From NCBI RefSeq assembly GCF_032854445.1, contig NC_088301.1, positions 12,460,281 to 12,524,280 on the forward strand: a stretch of 64,000 nucleotides of DNA. Reading direction: 5' to 3'. A program made the translations under genes and the position numbers. The notes under the pieces were generated by a model. It saw nothing but the letters and a program-made list of their open reading frames with translations. It ran no database searches and was not told where the DNA came from. The stretch is from Liolophura sinensis. Its lineage: Eukaryota; Mollusca; Polyplacophora; Chitonida; Chitonidae. The stretch's first letter is position 1. Each line of letters opens with the position of its first letter. This document shows, piece after piece, positions 9,628 through 22,009 of this stretch.

Positions 9628-10602
9628 CAAGAGGTTATCAGACATTAGATAGAGGTTGGAGTGTGTCAACAGTCACATTAGATAGAGGTTAGAGTGTGTC
9701 AACAGTCACATTAGATAGAGGTTGGAGTGTGTCAACAGTCACATTAGATAGAGGTTGGAGTGTGTCAACAGTCACATTAGATAGAGGTTAGAGTGTGTCA
9801 ACAGGGACAATTACAAGAGGTTAGCGTGTGTCAACAATCACATTAGATAGAGATTAGACTGTGTCAACAGTCACATTAGATAGAAGTTAGACTGTGTCAA
9901 CAGTCACAATAGACAGAAGCTAGAATATGTCTACAGTTTACTTACATGAAGTTTAGAGTTTGTCAACAGTCACATTAGATCGAGGTTAGAGTGTGTCAAC
10001 AGTCACATTAGATATAGGTTAGAATGTGTCAACAGTCACATTAGAAAGAAGTTCGACTGTGTCAACAGTCACAATAGATAGGAGCTAGAATATGTCTACA
10101 GTTTACTTAGATAGAGTTTAGAGTTTGTCAACAGTCACTTTAGATAGAGGTCAGAGTGTGTCAACAGTCACATTAGACAGAGGTTAGAACGTGTCAACAG
10201 TCACGTTAGATATAGGTTAGAGTGTGTCAGCATTTACATCAAATAGAGGTTAGAGTGTGTCAACAGTCACATTACACAGAGGTTAGAGTGTGTCAACAGT
10301 CACAGTACACAGAGGTTAGACAGTGTCTACAGTTTATTTAGATATAGGTTAGAATGTGTCAACAGTCACTTTAAATAGAGGTTAGAATGTGTCCACAGTC
10401 ACATTAAAAAGAGGTTAGAGTGTGTCAACAGTCACATTAGATAGAGGTTAGAGTGTGTCAACAGTCACATTAGATAGAAGTTAGAGGGTGTCAACAGGGA
10501 GAATTACAAGAGGTTAGCGTGTGTCAACAGTCACATTAGATAGGTTACACAGTGTCTACAGTTTATTTAGATATAGCTTAGAGTGTGTCAACAGTCACTT
10601 TA
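9628..10602 (+). repeat. 33-bp minisatellite, about 29 units
   Basis: The unit is 'attagatagaggttagagtg' + 'tgtcaacagtcac'. The array has internal variants that recur as groups. One, with 'gaatatgtctacagtttact', appears at about 9924 and 10089, roughly five units apart. Another, with 'cagtgtctacagtttattta', appears at about 10320 and 10549. Thirty-three is a multiple of three, but each unit carries a stop codon in all six frames, so it cannot encode a protein repeat. Confidence 0.95.
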
Positions 10603-11077
10603 TAACTAGTAAATGCCCCGATCTAGTGCCAAGTGACTTTGTCCAACTTGAATTTCTCTGCGGACAAACAGCTGACAAAACCCTACATACGAGAAAAGAT
10701 CTTTGTCAAGTTTTCATGTTTTGACTGAAGGTATTTAGGTTTTGTTTAAGAAAAGTGCATTAAGGTTCAGCCCTTTGAGAAAAGGCGCAATGCTTTACAA
10801 TTATAGCTGTCAGCTTAATGAAACTGGTGGCAGAAGAATCTTTATACGAAGTAAATAATCGTGCTGCTTTGGGTTATCCGATTGTTTTTGAGGTAGTTTT
10901 TTGCTAACCATTCCGTATTATCGAATGCTTTCCCCAAATGTCTACTGCACCCAGAATCAATAAATGCAGTGTAGTAAATGAAGTCAGAAGTAAGCGATCT
11001 CACCGGAATAGCGGAAAATAACGCCGGAGTAATAAATCAGGTGTAAGTCTGATCGAGCTGCTCTGGAGAGTGTTAGG
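10603..11077. other. No gene seen
   Basis: Unique AT-rich sequence between the minisatellite and the next SINE; nothing recognised. Confidence 0.4.
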
Positions 11078-11088
11078 ACAATGTCCCA

Positions 11089-11236
11089 TACGTGGTTAGG
11101 TCTGACAGCAACCTGCAGATGGTCGTGGGTTTTCCCAGGGCTCTGCCTGGTTTCCATCCACCATAATGCTCGCCGCCGTCGTATAATTGAAATATTCTTG
11201 GGTACGGCGTAAAACACCAATCAAATAAATAAATAA
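11089..11236 (+). mobile_element. SINE-A, 5'-truncated, with 11-bp TSD
   Basis: The body and tail of the main SINE ('tctgacagcaacctg', 'ggcgtaaaacaccaatcaaa', AAAT tail) are flanked by ACAATGTCCCA at 11078-11088 and 11237-11247. The tRNA-like head is missing, which is typical of incomplete reverse transcription. Confidence 0.9.
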
Positions 11237-11734
11237 ACAATGTCCCAAATGTAAGAGTTGTACGGAGGAGCAGTAATATGTGATAATCGTAATAATCGCC
11301 AAGTTTTCATTTCACGTGATACTGATAGTTTATTAAATGTTTATTTTAGATCATAAACACCAAAAACATATCACCCAAAAAACAATCCCTGATTTTCCTT
11401 AAACATAGAGTTTCGGCAACTTAAGACTTATATTAAGTAGAGCAACATTTGTGTGACAATGTATTATGATGGCTTGGTGTCAGAAATGTCAGAAATATAT
11501 TCAGTAGCTGCTTTTAGTAACACACAATGCGTATTATACCTACAACATCCATTGGCTGAATCAGGCGGGTTAAAATGTTGACACACATTGGAGCTTCAGA
11601 GCTGCAGGCTGTGCCTACAATGAGATTTAAACCCCGCCCAGCTGATATTACAGCGCAGACTGCGCAGACGTTTTTCTTTTTGATGCCAAATTTATACCCT
11701 GTACAGCTAAATTACTGCGCAGACTGACGTCATA

Positions 11735-11970
11735 TTTCTTTGTGACGCTGCATTCCATGACGCGTCACTGTGATGTCACGTTGTTATACCTGCGTTGCCC
11801 GCAGTCGACATGGCTAGCATGACATTTTCTTACCTCAGCTTTACATATACGCAGGACTGGCTTTCTATTTGATAAATATTGTAGAGGCAAAATCGTTATC
11901 CGCGGGATGAGAAAGGTATAAATCCCCATATACCCTTCTCAACCCGCGGATGACTTAATCCTACAATAGT
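11735..11970 (+). repeat. Interspersed repeat with a long hairpin (copy 1)
   Basis: This segment matches 58105-58300 in inverse orientation. Shared words include 'cagctttacatata', 'ataaatattgta', 'atcgttatccgcg' and 'aaatcccca'. Here, but not at 58 kb, the end folds on itself: 11878-11920 pairs with 11929-11967, with arms such as 'atccgcggg' and 'cccgcggat' on either side of 'aatcccc'. It may be a non-autonomous transposon. No flanking duplication was found. Confidence 0.6.
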
Positions 11971-14175
11971 TCAGCGCGTTTCATATCCGGAAGTCCACAT
12001 AAAAGTACTCGTACTCACCGACGCCTGTAACGGTAAATGTCTGCACATGTCAAAACCTGCGCGATGTCCAAACGGTCAATGTACACGTACATTTGAATAA
12101 ATCAATTGGGGGAAGTCTAGTATAAACATGAATCCATTATGTACCCTCATTATTGTTACTTAGAATCTAACCATACAGTGGCGATTGGGAAATGAATAAA
12201 TATAGTTTCATTTTAAACAGTGTGCATTTCGTAATTTAAATAATCAATCCAGAATCTCACCACTCCCTACTGCTACATCATCCCTTGAATGGGCATTTGT
12301 GGGAACGCATACACAGCGGAATGAGGCTGTTATTTCAGAGGAAACCTCAGCGGCTACAGTGGAAAAAAGAACACGGTTTCTTTACCCTAGGCACCGATCG
12401 TCTCTTCCCAGACATGTGTGGTTCTGATCAATGCCCAAGACGCGGTTAGATAGAAGTATGAGCAAAGCCCCTGACTCCTCCACTCGTCTACCGTATGTAT
12501 TGCCGCAAAATGAACACTTTTTGCTCATAGATTTTTTGGTAATGTACGGTAAGAATATGTCATCTAGAAGCGTGCTACATCAATCATGTCAATAATCATA
12601 GCAGCTGCGTTAAAAACCGAGATTCATACATCTCCCTTTTTGGAATGTAATATAACGGAAATCATCCGAAGAATGCCAATAAGCTTATAATCCCGTTTTA
12701 GGTTTTCCCTCACGTTGTCTTTGTCCTCAGAGTTGGGTGTTTGTCATCGTGGAATTGGAGAAATTGATCAAGCTTTCTCTCAAAACAATTACAAAGTAAT
12801 TTACGAAGTGATCGTCCCACGGAAATATGTAAACATCATTTTCCGTGGGGATTGGATTCGGTTTTAACAATATTTAGGGAATGAATTCCCTTTTAACATT
12901 GTTTAGCTCATTTCGGTGTCACACTGAAGCACACTGACCCCAGAGTATAGGCCTACTCCTTAAAAGGACAAGTGCCGCCCACTTCTCCCCCTTTGCATCA
13001 CTGCTACCACTAATTCTTGATGCCTGTTCTACGTAGATAGGCCTGTTTAGGCTTAGCCTCAACACTGATCTCTTATAATCAGCGTTCATCAATAAAATTG
13101 TTTCAAATTTCTGATAGAATCACGTTGTGTATACTTCACATAGAGAGCACACGTGTCAAGAATTATTAGACACATATGCTGAGACAAAATTTTTGTGTTT
13201 TCTGATGTCACTTCCTGTCTCACCACCGTATGACCTTGCCAGTGGTGACAGTGAAATAAATCAGACGCAGAGAGTGTGGCACATGCGTTGTAGGGAAAAT
13301 GACCTCCTGGCCGTATTATGTATAGTGCTGCCACACCGGAACGCTATGCTTACCATGCATACGCTATCGCCAAGCAGACAAGAATACAAAATGGTATGAA
13401 GGGACAGCATAGGAAATGAAGCTCAGGTTTGCTTTTTAGATTCTCTTTGGTCGAGTACTCTCCCGAGGGAGATCATATGTGTATATGTCTTCAAGGATGA
13501 CACTGGATTTTGATAAGGAATCTCATAAGGCCGAACTATCCAAGATCTGTTATGGATGTTTCGATCATCTGAGATTTTGTACCATAAATCAGTGCCATGT
13601 GTCGAGAAATACACAAAAGCAGCATACCGTTAATGAACAGCATTTATAGCAAAGTTTTTAAGGACTGTCATGGTTAAGCGAGTGGGAGAATAGGTCTGGC
13701 ACCAATGGATGGTAAGAGTTAATAGTAAATCACAAAGATCACACCAATATAAAATTACATCACAATAAAAGATATTACAACAGGCTGGAGATCATAGTAA
13801 AGATATACAATCGCCCCAAAATTAAAAACAGAAATTGTCTTAAATATGTTGTCTACCAGTTAGTAAGTTTCTGCGTTTGTCCAGAGGATGTCCAAGTTAA
13901 ATTAAAAAAAAAAACAGAATTTTTGTACGCGTTGCAGTTGCTCTGAGCAAAATCAATACGATGCAGAACACTTTTTCAAACTGAAAGAGAAAAAAAGGGT
14001 ACTGATTGACACGACCGGTACATTGTAGAGTTCCATTGTGCAAAGCGAAGAAATCCTTTTTACAATCGATTGTAGAGACGATCCGCTGATGAAAGTGGAC
14101 TCAGGACCGTGTCATACAAAGCCATGGCAGGCTATGTTCATTGCGGCTTCTATAGCATGATATATTAGAGAGGGA
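11971..14175. other. No gene seen
   Basis: No supported gene. Short open frames at 13089-13400 overlap on both strands and lack features. A minus-strand frame at 13423-13614 faintly recalls the C-terminal part of a retroelement integrase but is too short to call. Confidence 0.4.
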
Positions 14176-14419
14176 TCTCCATGTCCAAGGAGGTTAGCAC
14201 GTCAGCACGGCGCAACGACCCAGAAGCCTCCCACCAATAGGGTCGCTATGAGTACAATTCCAGCTAATGCTGGTTTTCTCTCTTGTACGTGGGAAGGTTC
14301 AGCAACCTGCGTATGGTCGTGCGTTTCCGTCGGGCTCTGTCCGGTTTCCACCCACTATAATGCTGGCCGCCGTTGTATAAGTGAACTGTTCTTGAGCACA
14401 CCAATCAAATAAATATATC
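14176..14419 (+). mobile_element. SINE-A, nearly full length but diverged
   Basis: The head ('ccatgtccaaggaggttagc...cgacccagaagcctccc'), body ('acgtgggaaggttcagcaac') and tail ('cttgagcacaccaatcaaat') are all present. Part of the 'gtacggcgtaaa' segment of the tail is deleted. No convincing target duplication. Confidence 0.8.
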
Positions 14420-14539
14420 AGGGACATACGTTGCGATGGTAGTTACAACTATTTGCATAGGAATTTTGAACTTAAGCCAGAAGTTCAAAGTGAACATAAA
14501 ATCAGCCATAAAATCTGAAAAGAATCTGAAAGCATGTGG

Positions 14540-14905
14540 CCTGACTGGCTGTACAGACATCAGGGAATTTACCGAACATGGCAATGCCTTCTGATTTAAA
14601 ACAGACTCTTTCATGCAGATTTTGGGAAGATTTTGTCGTAATAAATCTGATTTTGTTAAGGAAAAATAATGCTACGTCACAATAGGTTTCTTCAAGCAAT
14701 GACTCTCCCGAGGTTGTTTGGTTGACAAGTTAATGCACTCTCCTGCCTAACATGCACACATTGTCGCACGAGCAGCCGTTCTGAGTTCCCTGCTCATAAA
14801 TGTGCGATTCAAAGTGCATCAGGTTAATACTTAAACTAACCACAAAATCCGATTTATCACATCGATTATCTGTCTATCCACTTTAAGAAACCACACTGAC
14901 AATCG
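14540..14905 (+). repeat. Interspersed repeat or gene fragment, copy 1
   Basis: About 360 bp match 44560-44905 in inverse orientation. Shared words: 'acatcagggaattaccgaac', 'tgcagattttgggaag', 'cgtaataaatctga' and 'gagcagccgttctgagttcc'. The copy at 44 kb has an open frame through this region. This copy has stops and a frame change in the equivalent frame. Confidence 0.7.
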
Positions 14906-17142
14906 AGAACTAATAGGCTTTTTGCCGTGAAAGTCAATTATCACGTGACGCTTTCAGCGCTAATGAATGGCCAAGTTCGTAAGTGCTTCTACATATGTAT
15001 ATATAGTAGCAGACTTTATGTTTGCTTCAAACACGTCAAACAGTTTCAAATCTACAAATTCCATATGTCCGTGGTTTTAACCCAACACATGGTTTGTTTA
15101 TTTATCTGAATATCGTTTAACGCTTTACCGCAAAAATTTTCACTTCAGATTTGTAGACGAGGGTTACTGGAATGCTCGAGTAAACCATTGACCATTGGCG
15201 AATTACTGAAGAAATTTCTCACATGAGACATGTATCACCATAAACACCGCCACAAGGGCGTCTTTGGTCCCTGACTGTGACCATACAAGGCCCCCAGTGA
15301 GAGCGAAACTCAACATAAGAATAATGAAAACGACACATGTGTGGAGCTTGTTATGACACACTTGCATGCTAAGCTTATCTGGAGACAGGCCAAATAACGG
15401 TTGGCCAGGTGTCAGTATAATATAATTAGGTGTAATTCAATGATTGATTGATTGAGTGATTGATTTTTTTTCTCGGTGCTAAAGAATTTTTCATTTTATG
15501 ACGGCTGTCAGGTTTATGGGTGGGGGGAACCCGTGTGTCCGGGGTATCTTACATGTACATGTAAATCTACTATCCACAAGTCTCTGACACACCTAAAACA
15601 ACAGCCAAAACATCGACAGCTGCGTATGAACATCCAACGTCGTTGGTGAAGGGCTTGATAGTTGCCGTGACCAGCACTTTAACCATCTTGGCCAGGCATT
15701 CAATTTTCCCTCATTAACGACGTATGTAATATGATTACGACAAATCTGCTAAAGTTGTTTGTGTGGTAATTACATTGATTAGGCGTAATTAATGTCCTTG
15801 TGTACTGAAATATGCATGTAGACAGATCCGGAATTACCCGTATATTGTGTTGCTTGCGTGAGGTGAGGTACACAAGCTACTTTATACTACACACTTACGA
15901 TAACTGCACCTGCTATTCGTAATTAGGCTGTTTCTGACAACAGGCTAATACATCAACATCCTTAATGGACTGAGCAAAAAGAGGCTAAAGCCCCTTGTGG
16001 CTATTATGTGGGATCCACACCAGTCTACCACAGATCACTGTGTGTTTTCTGACATACAGTATATTGCCAAATCCTTTGATAGAATTTTTTTTGCTCTTCC
16101 CTCGCTGGTTTATTATCAAATCAGTTGGAAAATTGATATAAACCGGGTCATAAATGGCCACCGTGAGAATCAATATCTGAGTCCAGTTTAATTGGCTTGT
16201 TGTTATCTAATAGGAGATTGATCACAGTGTCTGGTATTGTCTAGTTTTGTGAGTTACGTATTGGAGAAACGACGAAGAACGGTTGATTCTACTACTTATA
16301 CGTGTTTGTAGTAATGTAACAACTATCGATTCTTTTTCAAGAATCGCTCGGTGTCATTTTAAACAAATATTTAAAAAAGTTAAATCACAATCAGCGTCAA
16401 GTAATGCTCTTTCGTACCGAATGTGCCGCATTAAATTGCATAGTTGAACATAATGCGCAGCATGGTTGATCTTTTGTGACGTTGGTACATGAAGTTGTAG
16501 TGCAACAGCATTAGAGCTTTTAGCCAATTGAATGCAGTCGGTTGTACTCTATATGGGTTAATACATGAGCATATACTAGGTGTGTAAGACTATTTACACA
16601 CTGGCTCCATCGTTTACCTGAGTCATTCAACCTATCATTAACTGGTTTGTTGGCGGACAACAGGTGCTTAAGTGATGGATACCGGGTGTTCAAGTGACGT
16701 ACTAATTTGACAGAATCCATTTAAAAACTGGCTGCTTCATTCATTACGATTTGAAATCAGATCTCTATGTCCGTAGTCCGTAGTCGAGCATAACGCCCTT
16801 TGCCTTAACTATTTAAAACAACTAAAGATTAACTAAAGATAAACATGTTACCATTTTCAGTATAGCTGATTAAATTTTGCGAACGGGTTCATTTTTTCGA
16901 GCAAATTTGTTATTTGCAATAATCAGAAAATACCTAGAAAAGCTACTAAATGAGTTCTTTTATGTATGTGCAGGAAATTATTTGTTTGTAGCGGTATACA
17001 GAATATTGTTGGGTATTTTCTTGACCAGTGGTATTTGTGCAGAGAAATTACCATGCATCAGTTTCCTTGAGTTTTCCAACAGATCAAGCTCTGCTGGGAA
17101 AATGTTTGAGGCCTATATTAATATAGAAATTTGCAGCATTCT
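14906..17142. other. No gene seen
   Basis: No supported gene. A short (GATT)n-like run lies near 15440-15470. The rest is low-complexity to unique AT-rich sequence. Confidence 0.4.
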
Positions 17143-17155
17143 TCCAGACCAACGT

Positions 17156-17479
17156 CGGGACCGGTAAATCCAGGATCAATCCTTGATCGAGTCACACCTA
17201 AGACCTTAAAAGAGGAAGTTGTAACTTCCTCGCCTGGCGTTCAGCATGAAGGGGATAGTGCAATGACTGGTTGACCCGTGTCAGTATAATGGCTCGGGCG
17301 GGGCGGCTTACTTGCCTTCGGTAAGTCGTCTCAGTGAAGCAGCACTAAATAAAAGAGCGGTGGAAATCCGTCCTGCAACAAGGAGGCACATTACACGTAC
17401 ATGCACTCTAATGATTCCTTCGTCGTCATATGACTGAAAAATTGTTGAGTACAACGTTAAACCCCAAGCACTCACTCAC
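17156..17479 (+). mobile_element. SINE-B (tRNA-derived, CTCA tail), with 13-bp TSD
   Basis: The target duplication TCCAGACCAACGT is at 17143-17155 and 17480-17492. The element reads from a degraded tRNA B-box region ('gatcgagtcacacctaagac') through 'gcagcactaaataaaagagc' to the tail 'aaaccccaagcactcactca'. It is 5'-truncated relative to the copy at 40716-41051. Confidence 0.9.
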
Positions 17480-17828
17480 TCCAGACCAACGTGAGTTAAC
17501 TTATTGGGTACATTTAAACTTTAAACTTACTAATTTGGTCCAAGCAAACAAAACTACAATGCAGTGATAAACCTATATAATTGGTCACAGCACCTGTGTA
17601 ATGGATAGCGTCTTAAAATCTTGATATAAGGCCACATCAGTGTGGCTAATATATTAGTAAAATATATAGTTTTAAAAGCTTATATATATGCATCCCATTA
17701 ACAAAGGAGATTTTTAATATTTAGAAAAAGTTGTCCAACTTCGTTCGCTAAAAGGGCGATTTCATAAAACGAATGACTCTTGCCAAACAATGAAACCACT
17801 GTGTAAGTCAGTTATCGCTTTTGGTTTC

Positions 17829-17940
17829 GGTGTCCAAGCTAGATGATCACCGTCTTTGGCCGTCTTTTGTCACCTCTGTTGCTTCGCGACGACTGCGACA
17901 AAAGACAGCCTCGACTGGGTGATTATCTAGCTTGAACACC
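17829..17940. repeat. Foldback element (imperfect 112-bp inverted repeat)
   Basis: The left arm 'ggtgtccaagctagatgatc' (17829-) pairs with the right arm 'gattatctagcttgaacacc' (-17940). An inner pair is 'gtcttttgtc' with 'gacaaaagac'. The loop is 'acctctgttgcttcgcgacg'. It resembles a tiny MITE or foldback element. No other copy was seen in this window, and no clear target duplication. Confidence 0.7.
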
Positions 17941-18700
17941 TCAACCTTAATCGGTAACTTAACGTAATGGAGCAAATCCTATCCTTGGTGCATAGCTTAA
18001 TAAAATGACTGATCTCTAGCATGCAATAAAGTACAACACGTCTGTTCGTCAGTTGATTTTTTTAACTGCTCATAATTCTACAGAGGCCGTTTATAACATG
18101 ACGTTAGAACTCATACTCTTACCTGGTATCCATATACAATCCAGAATTGGTAGACAACAATTCCAGACAGCCAAACGACTATAGGAAGCAATTAAAGTTG
18201 GCGTACTGCCATAAGTGAGGAGGTTCTATTTATTTCGTGCTGTGGCAACCACGGATTCGTTTCTGTTTTTGTTATCACTCTGCCGTTTCATACAGGTTCT
18301 GAGTTTCCATTGTATGTGGTGCCTGATGACTGCTTGTCCCTTGCAAAGACTGCTACATTAGGCTGTTTGGTATGGTCTTCCAGGATAGCTCACTGGGATA
18401 GTGGAATGTTCTAAACGAAGGCACTCTGAAGCCATTAACTCTCAAGTGTGGATTCTTGAAAAATAATCAACTGCTCAGATAACAGTGTGATGTCATATCA
18501 AACGTTTAATAATACTGTCGTGTGTTTCTCAACGGACTTTGGTCCATCTTATGACATTTCTGCCCACAGTTTATCTATTTCATCATCTGCATTAGTTACC
18601 GGTTTCGGTGACGTACTGGGTGGAGTGTCTTCCTCGTGAACGGTAGATCTGGACTACCTCGGACTTTCTCATCTGTACTTTTGCTTTACCTCGACTGGCA
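17941..18700. other. No gene seen
   Basis: AT-rich sequence with no supported feature. Confidence 0.4.
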
Positions 18701-18712
18701 CTCAGCAAAAGA

Positions 18713-19047
18713 GTGAGTGAGTGCTTGGGGTCTAACGTCGCATATTAACAATTTTTCAGTCCTGTGACGACGAAGAGTTATTTTTAGAGTGCATGTAATA
18801 TGCCTCCTTGTTGCAGGACGGATTTCCACTGATCTTTTATCTAGTGCTGCTTCATTGAGACGATTTATCGAAGGCAAGTAAGCCTCCTTGCCCAGGCCAT
18901 GATACTGATACGGGTCAACCAGGCCTTGCACTATCCCCTTTCATGCTGACAAAGCGAGGAAGTTACAATTTCTTTCAAGGTCTTAGGTGTGACCCAACCC
19001 AGGATTGTCCCTGGCTCTTGCGGTTCCTGTGCTATTGGTTCCGGTCT
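18713..19047 (-). mobile_element. SINE-B, full length, with 12-bp TSD
   Basis: CTCAGCAAAAGA (18701-18712) and CTCAGTAAAAGA (19048-19059) form a target duplication with one mismatch. The length of 335 bp agrees with 336 bp for the copy at 40716-41051. The tail (GAGTGAGTGAGTGC on the plus strand) is at the left, so the element reads on the minus strand. Confidence 0.88.
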
Positions 19048-19311
19048 CTCAGTAAAAGAAGAATACGCCAAGTACTACTCAGACCAGTGTCAGTGTAATC
19101 TGGCTGGGATCAACCAGGAGTTGTCTGATTTGTTTTGTGTGGTATTTTAGTGAGGAAGCACTATACATATGTCGACATTGCTACAAAGGCACCCCGTCGT
19201 GACATGAATGAAATAATGTTGAAACCGACTATCTACCAAACCTTTACAAGTTCATAACTGACATATGTACTGATGTTAAAATATTGTACGGCACCTGCAC
19301 CGTATGTCGGA

Positions 19312-19424
19312 AGATCTGCCAGCTACCCACGGGCTCTACACTCCCACCACAATGCTGGTCGCCTTCGTATAAGTGAAATATTCTTGAGTACGCCGTAAAA
19401 CATCAATCAAGTAAAAAAAGAGAT
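19312..19424 (+). mobile_element. SINE-A fragment, internally deleted
   Basis: It has 'gaagatctgccagc', then 'ctcccaccacaatgctggtc' and the tail 'cgtaaaacatcaatcaa'. Part of the body between the 'gacagcaacc' and 'gggctctgcc' regions is missing. Confidence 0.75.
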
Positions 19425-19835
19425 AATCGCCAGTCAAAGTAGCTGTGAGAAACCACAGGCCCTCATATCGATCCTGCAGGCCCGGCCATATTACTATATC
19501 TGCACTGTATGTATAAAGAAGGACAAGGTCGGAAACAAAGTTTCACCGTGTTTAGAAGTAAAGCATTCTTTCGTTGTACAAGTTTTACACAACATGTATC
19601 TCTACTTCATGGTTTCCAGCGAGTATCACACCACCAACAATTTTTCAGAAGTGTCCACAATCTCAACGCCATGACGATCAGATGAGAGGATGGAACTGGA
19701 AGGCCAGAATTAAACCACTGATCTTTGGCATATGCTTGATAAGGTTTCCCACAAGTCACACAAGTATTCACCCGCATACTAAAAATCTCAATATGTCTAT
19801 GTCATATTGGTGGATGGAAGGGAAGTGATTTCGTA

Positions 19836-20003
19836 CTCAGCATTATGGTGTGAGGAAACCAGGCAGATCATGCCGCAAACCCACCATTACCCGCAAATTA
19901 CCGGTAGACCTTTCCACGAACGACCGGAGAGGCGATGAGAGGTGAGGGGCTCCTGAGTCAGTCTGCTGTGCAAGCACGCTAAGCACTCCGCCATAGAGCC
20001 TCT
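19836..20003 (-). mobile_element. SINE-A, old diverged copy
   Basis: It keeps the order 'cagcattatggtg', 'gaaaccaggcagatc', 'tagacctttccacgaacgac', 'cggagag' and a decayed head ('caagcacgctaagc'). Divergence is much higher than in the copies at 28304 or 34742. Confidence 0.65.
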
Positions 20004-20423
20004 ATATACACCACCGCAGCAGCCAGAGTTTGGTCAAAGAAGCATGGAAACAATTCAGTAGTCAAAATAGTATGTATTTTGACATTTCACCATGTTATGA
20101 TATTGTGCACAGGCGTATATACAAACCACGTCCATGTACTTTATATATTCTTTTCACATTACTCAGAAAAGTAGAACTGAGGAATTTCTCTCTTACATGC
20201 CAGGCTTATCGGTTTACAACCACACCAGAAGCTGGTTCAGTTGCTTTGCTATCATGTTAATGTTTATTAAATGTTAGGAATTCAATACTTTGAATAATTC
20301 TGGATTAGTGACATCTAATGATTTTCGAGTATCATCACTCGATGTTTACCTTAATTCTGTTAATTAATTACAGCATATTTCTACAGCCATGTTTTCATGC
20401 AAATTTACGGTTATTTTAAGATC

Positions 20424-20583
20424 ATTTATTTATTTATTTATTTATTTGAGCATTATGTTGGGTGGAAACCGGACAGAGCCCGGGGAAAACCCACGACCAT
20501 CCGCAGGTTGCTGACAGACTTTCTCACGTACGGCCGGAGAGGAAGCCAGCATGAGCTGGACTTGAACTCACAGCGACCGCATT
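20424..20583 (-). mobile_element. SINE-A, lacking most of the conserved 3' segment
   Basis: An (ATTT)n tail leads directly to 'gcattatgttgggtggaaac'. The 'ggtgttttacgccgtactca...' segment between tail and body has been deleted, and the tRNA head is missing after 'cagcgaccgcatt'. The body is well conserved. Confidence 0.85.
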
Positions 20584-21642
20584 CTAAGATTATGTTGTAT
20601 TATACAAACCGTCCATTTGTTAAGCATATATTATGGTGGAAAACCGTTGATATACATACTAGAACACAAAGCACTTGCAGCAAAAAGTCGTAGCCCACGG
20701 AACTACCCATAAATCCTGCTGTTTACAGGACAAACACAGCACATCAATTTACTAGAACCAGATCCTTTTTATCCTGAAATATAATACGCAAATGAAAAAA
20801 AAAATGACATTTTCAGGAAGGTTATAAACAGATTTGTTTATAAAAAATAATTTTCTACTGAAGTAAAATTAGGTGGACTGACTTCAACAGTATAAATGAT
20901 TTGCCAAATTCGGCCTATAACAAGACGTGATAAGTTTTACGATGATTTTTTTGTCTCAATCACCATTTGTTTCATAAGGAGTGAAACTGAGGATTCCTGA
21001 GCAGTTGGCAAACAATCGTGGTTTCATTTACGATTGGCTTTTTAAAAACAGAACAATATGATCAGACTGGGAGTTCAAAATTGTAGATATTATAATGAAT
21101 AGAGATTGATGTTTTAAACTGTCTCCCTGAACACTTTTTGTGCAAAGAGACTTGGTAAGTTTGACATACCATTGTGATTGATTGCATCATTTCATCTCGA
21201 GAGGAATTATTTAGTATTGTCTACTTTATTGCGTATACGTTTAAAAGGCTCAGCAATTTAACACAGAAGAATTAAAATGTTGAAACATTTATGAGGACAT
21301 TTTAGCCATAAGCTGTAGTGTTTAATATGTAGTTCTTTGTCACACCACTGGGAAATCTCTGCCGAATTTTGATCGGACTGTTAAACACCGAAAAAGTATT
21401 TGTTTAGTTGAACGTGCAATTAGAGAAAAGATTTAAGCGAAAACTAATACCTATAACAAGAATACCTATAAAAAAGCAGGTTTCAGCAAAATGCAATATA
21501 TGAAAGACAGAAAAGTCAATAAATGTTCATATTAACATTCATCCAAAGGTACTCCAGAGGGGCGTTTTCATTTGCCAAGTGGACAAGAGAAATCAGATTC
21601 TTTAAATTTGTTGGTTTATGCAATCTTTATGTAATGCGTGTG
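20584..21642. other. No gene seen
   Basis: AT-rich sequence with no supported feature. Confidence 0.4.
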
Positions 21643-21787
21643 GCACGTGGGAAGGTCTGCAACAACCTGCGGATATTCGTGGGTTTCCCACGGGGCTATC
21701 CCCACTTTCCTCCCACCATAATGCTGGCCGCCGTTATAAAAGTGAAACATTCTTGAGTAAGGAGTAAAACACCAATCAAATAAATAA
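21643..21787 (+). mobile_element. SINE-A, 5'-truncated
   Basis: The body begins at 'gtggcacgtgggaaggtctg' and ends at 'aaacaccaatcaaataaata'. The head is absent. No clear target duplication. Confidence 0.85.
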
Positions 21788-21804
21788 TAGAAAGTTATAG
21801 TAGA

Positions 21805-21950
21805 AGTTTTCATGATAGTTACCTAACACTGACAATACAGGCTGTTCTTGTAGTTACGTAACACTTACAGTGTATGCTGTCATGATAGTTACTTAACACT
21901 GACAATACAGGCTGCCACGGTAGTTACGTAACAATCACAGTACACACTTC
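21805..21950 (+). repeat. Short tandem repeat, unit about 35 bp in about 70-bp dimers
   Basis: Four units alternate 'gatagttacctaacactgac' + 'aatacaggctg' with 'gtagttacgtaacacttaca'. Related words appear beside the MITE at about 29440-29463 and 29945-29975, so the unit is dispersed elsewhere too. Confidence 0.7.
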
Positions 21951-22009
21951 CTTGGTACATGTAGTTTCGTGCACAGAACGGTACCTGCGCTTTGTAAAAC
22001 GAAGTTCTT

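Noticed and set aside
9628-10602. CRISPR-like array
   Set aside because: Units are contiguous with no unique spacers, the context is eukaryotic, and the period is 33 bp throughout.
13423-13614. Minus-strand frame (DLWYKISDDRNIHNRSWIVR...) faintly like a retroelement integrase C-terminus
   Set aside because: Only 63 codons, no neighbouring pol domains in any frame, and the resemblance is weak.
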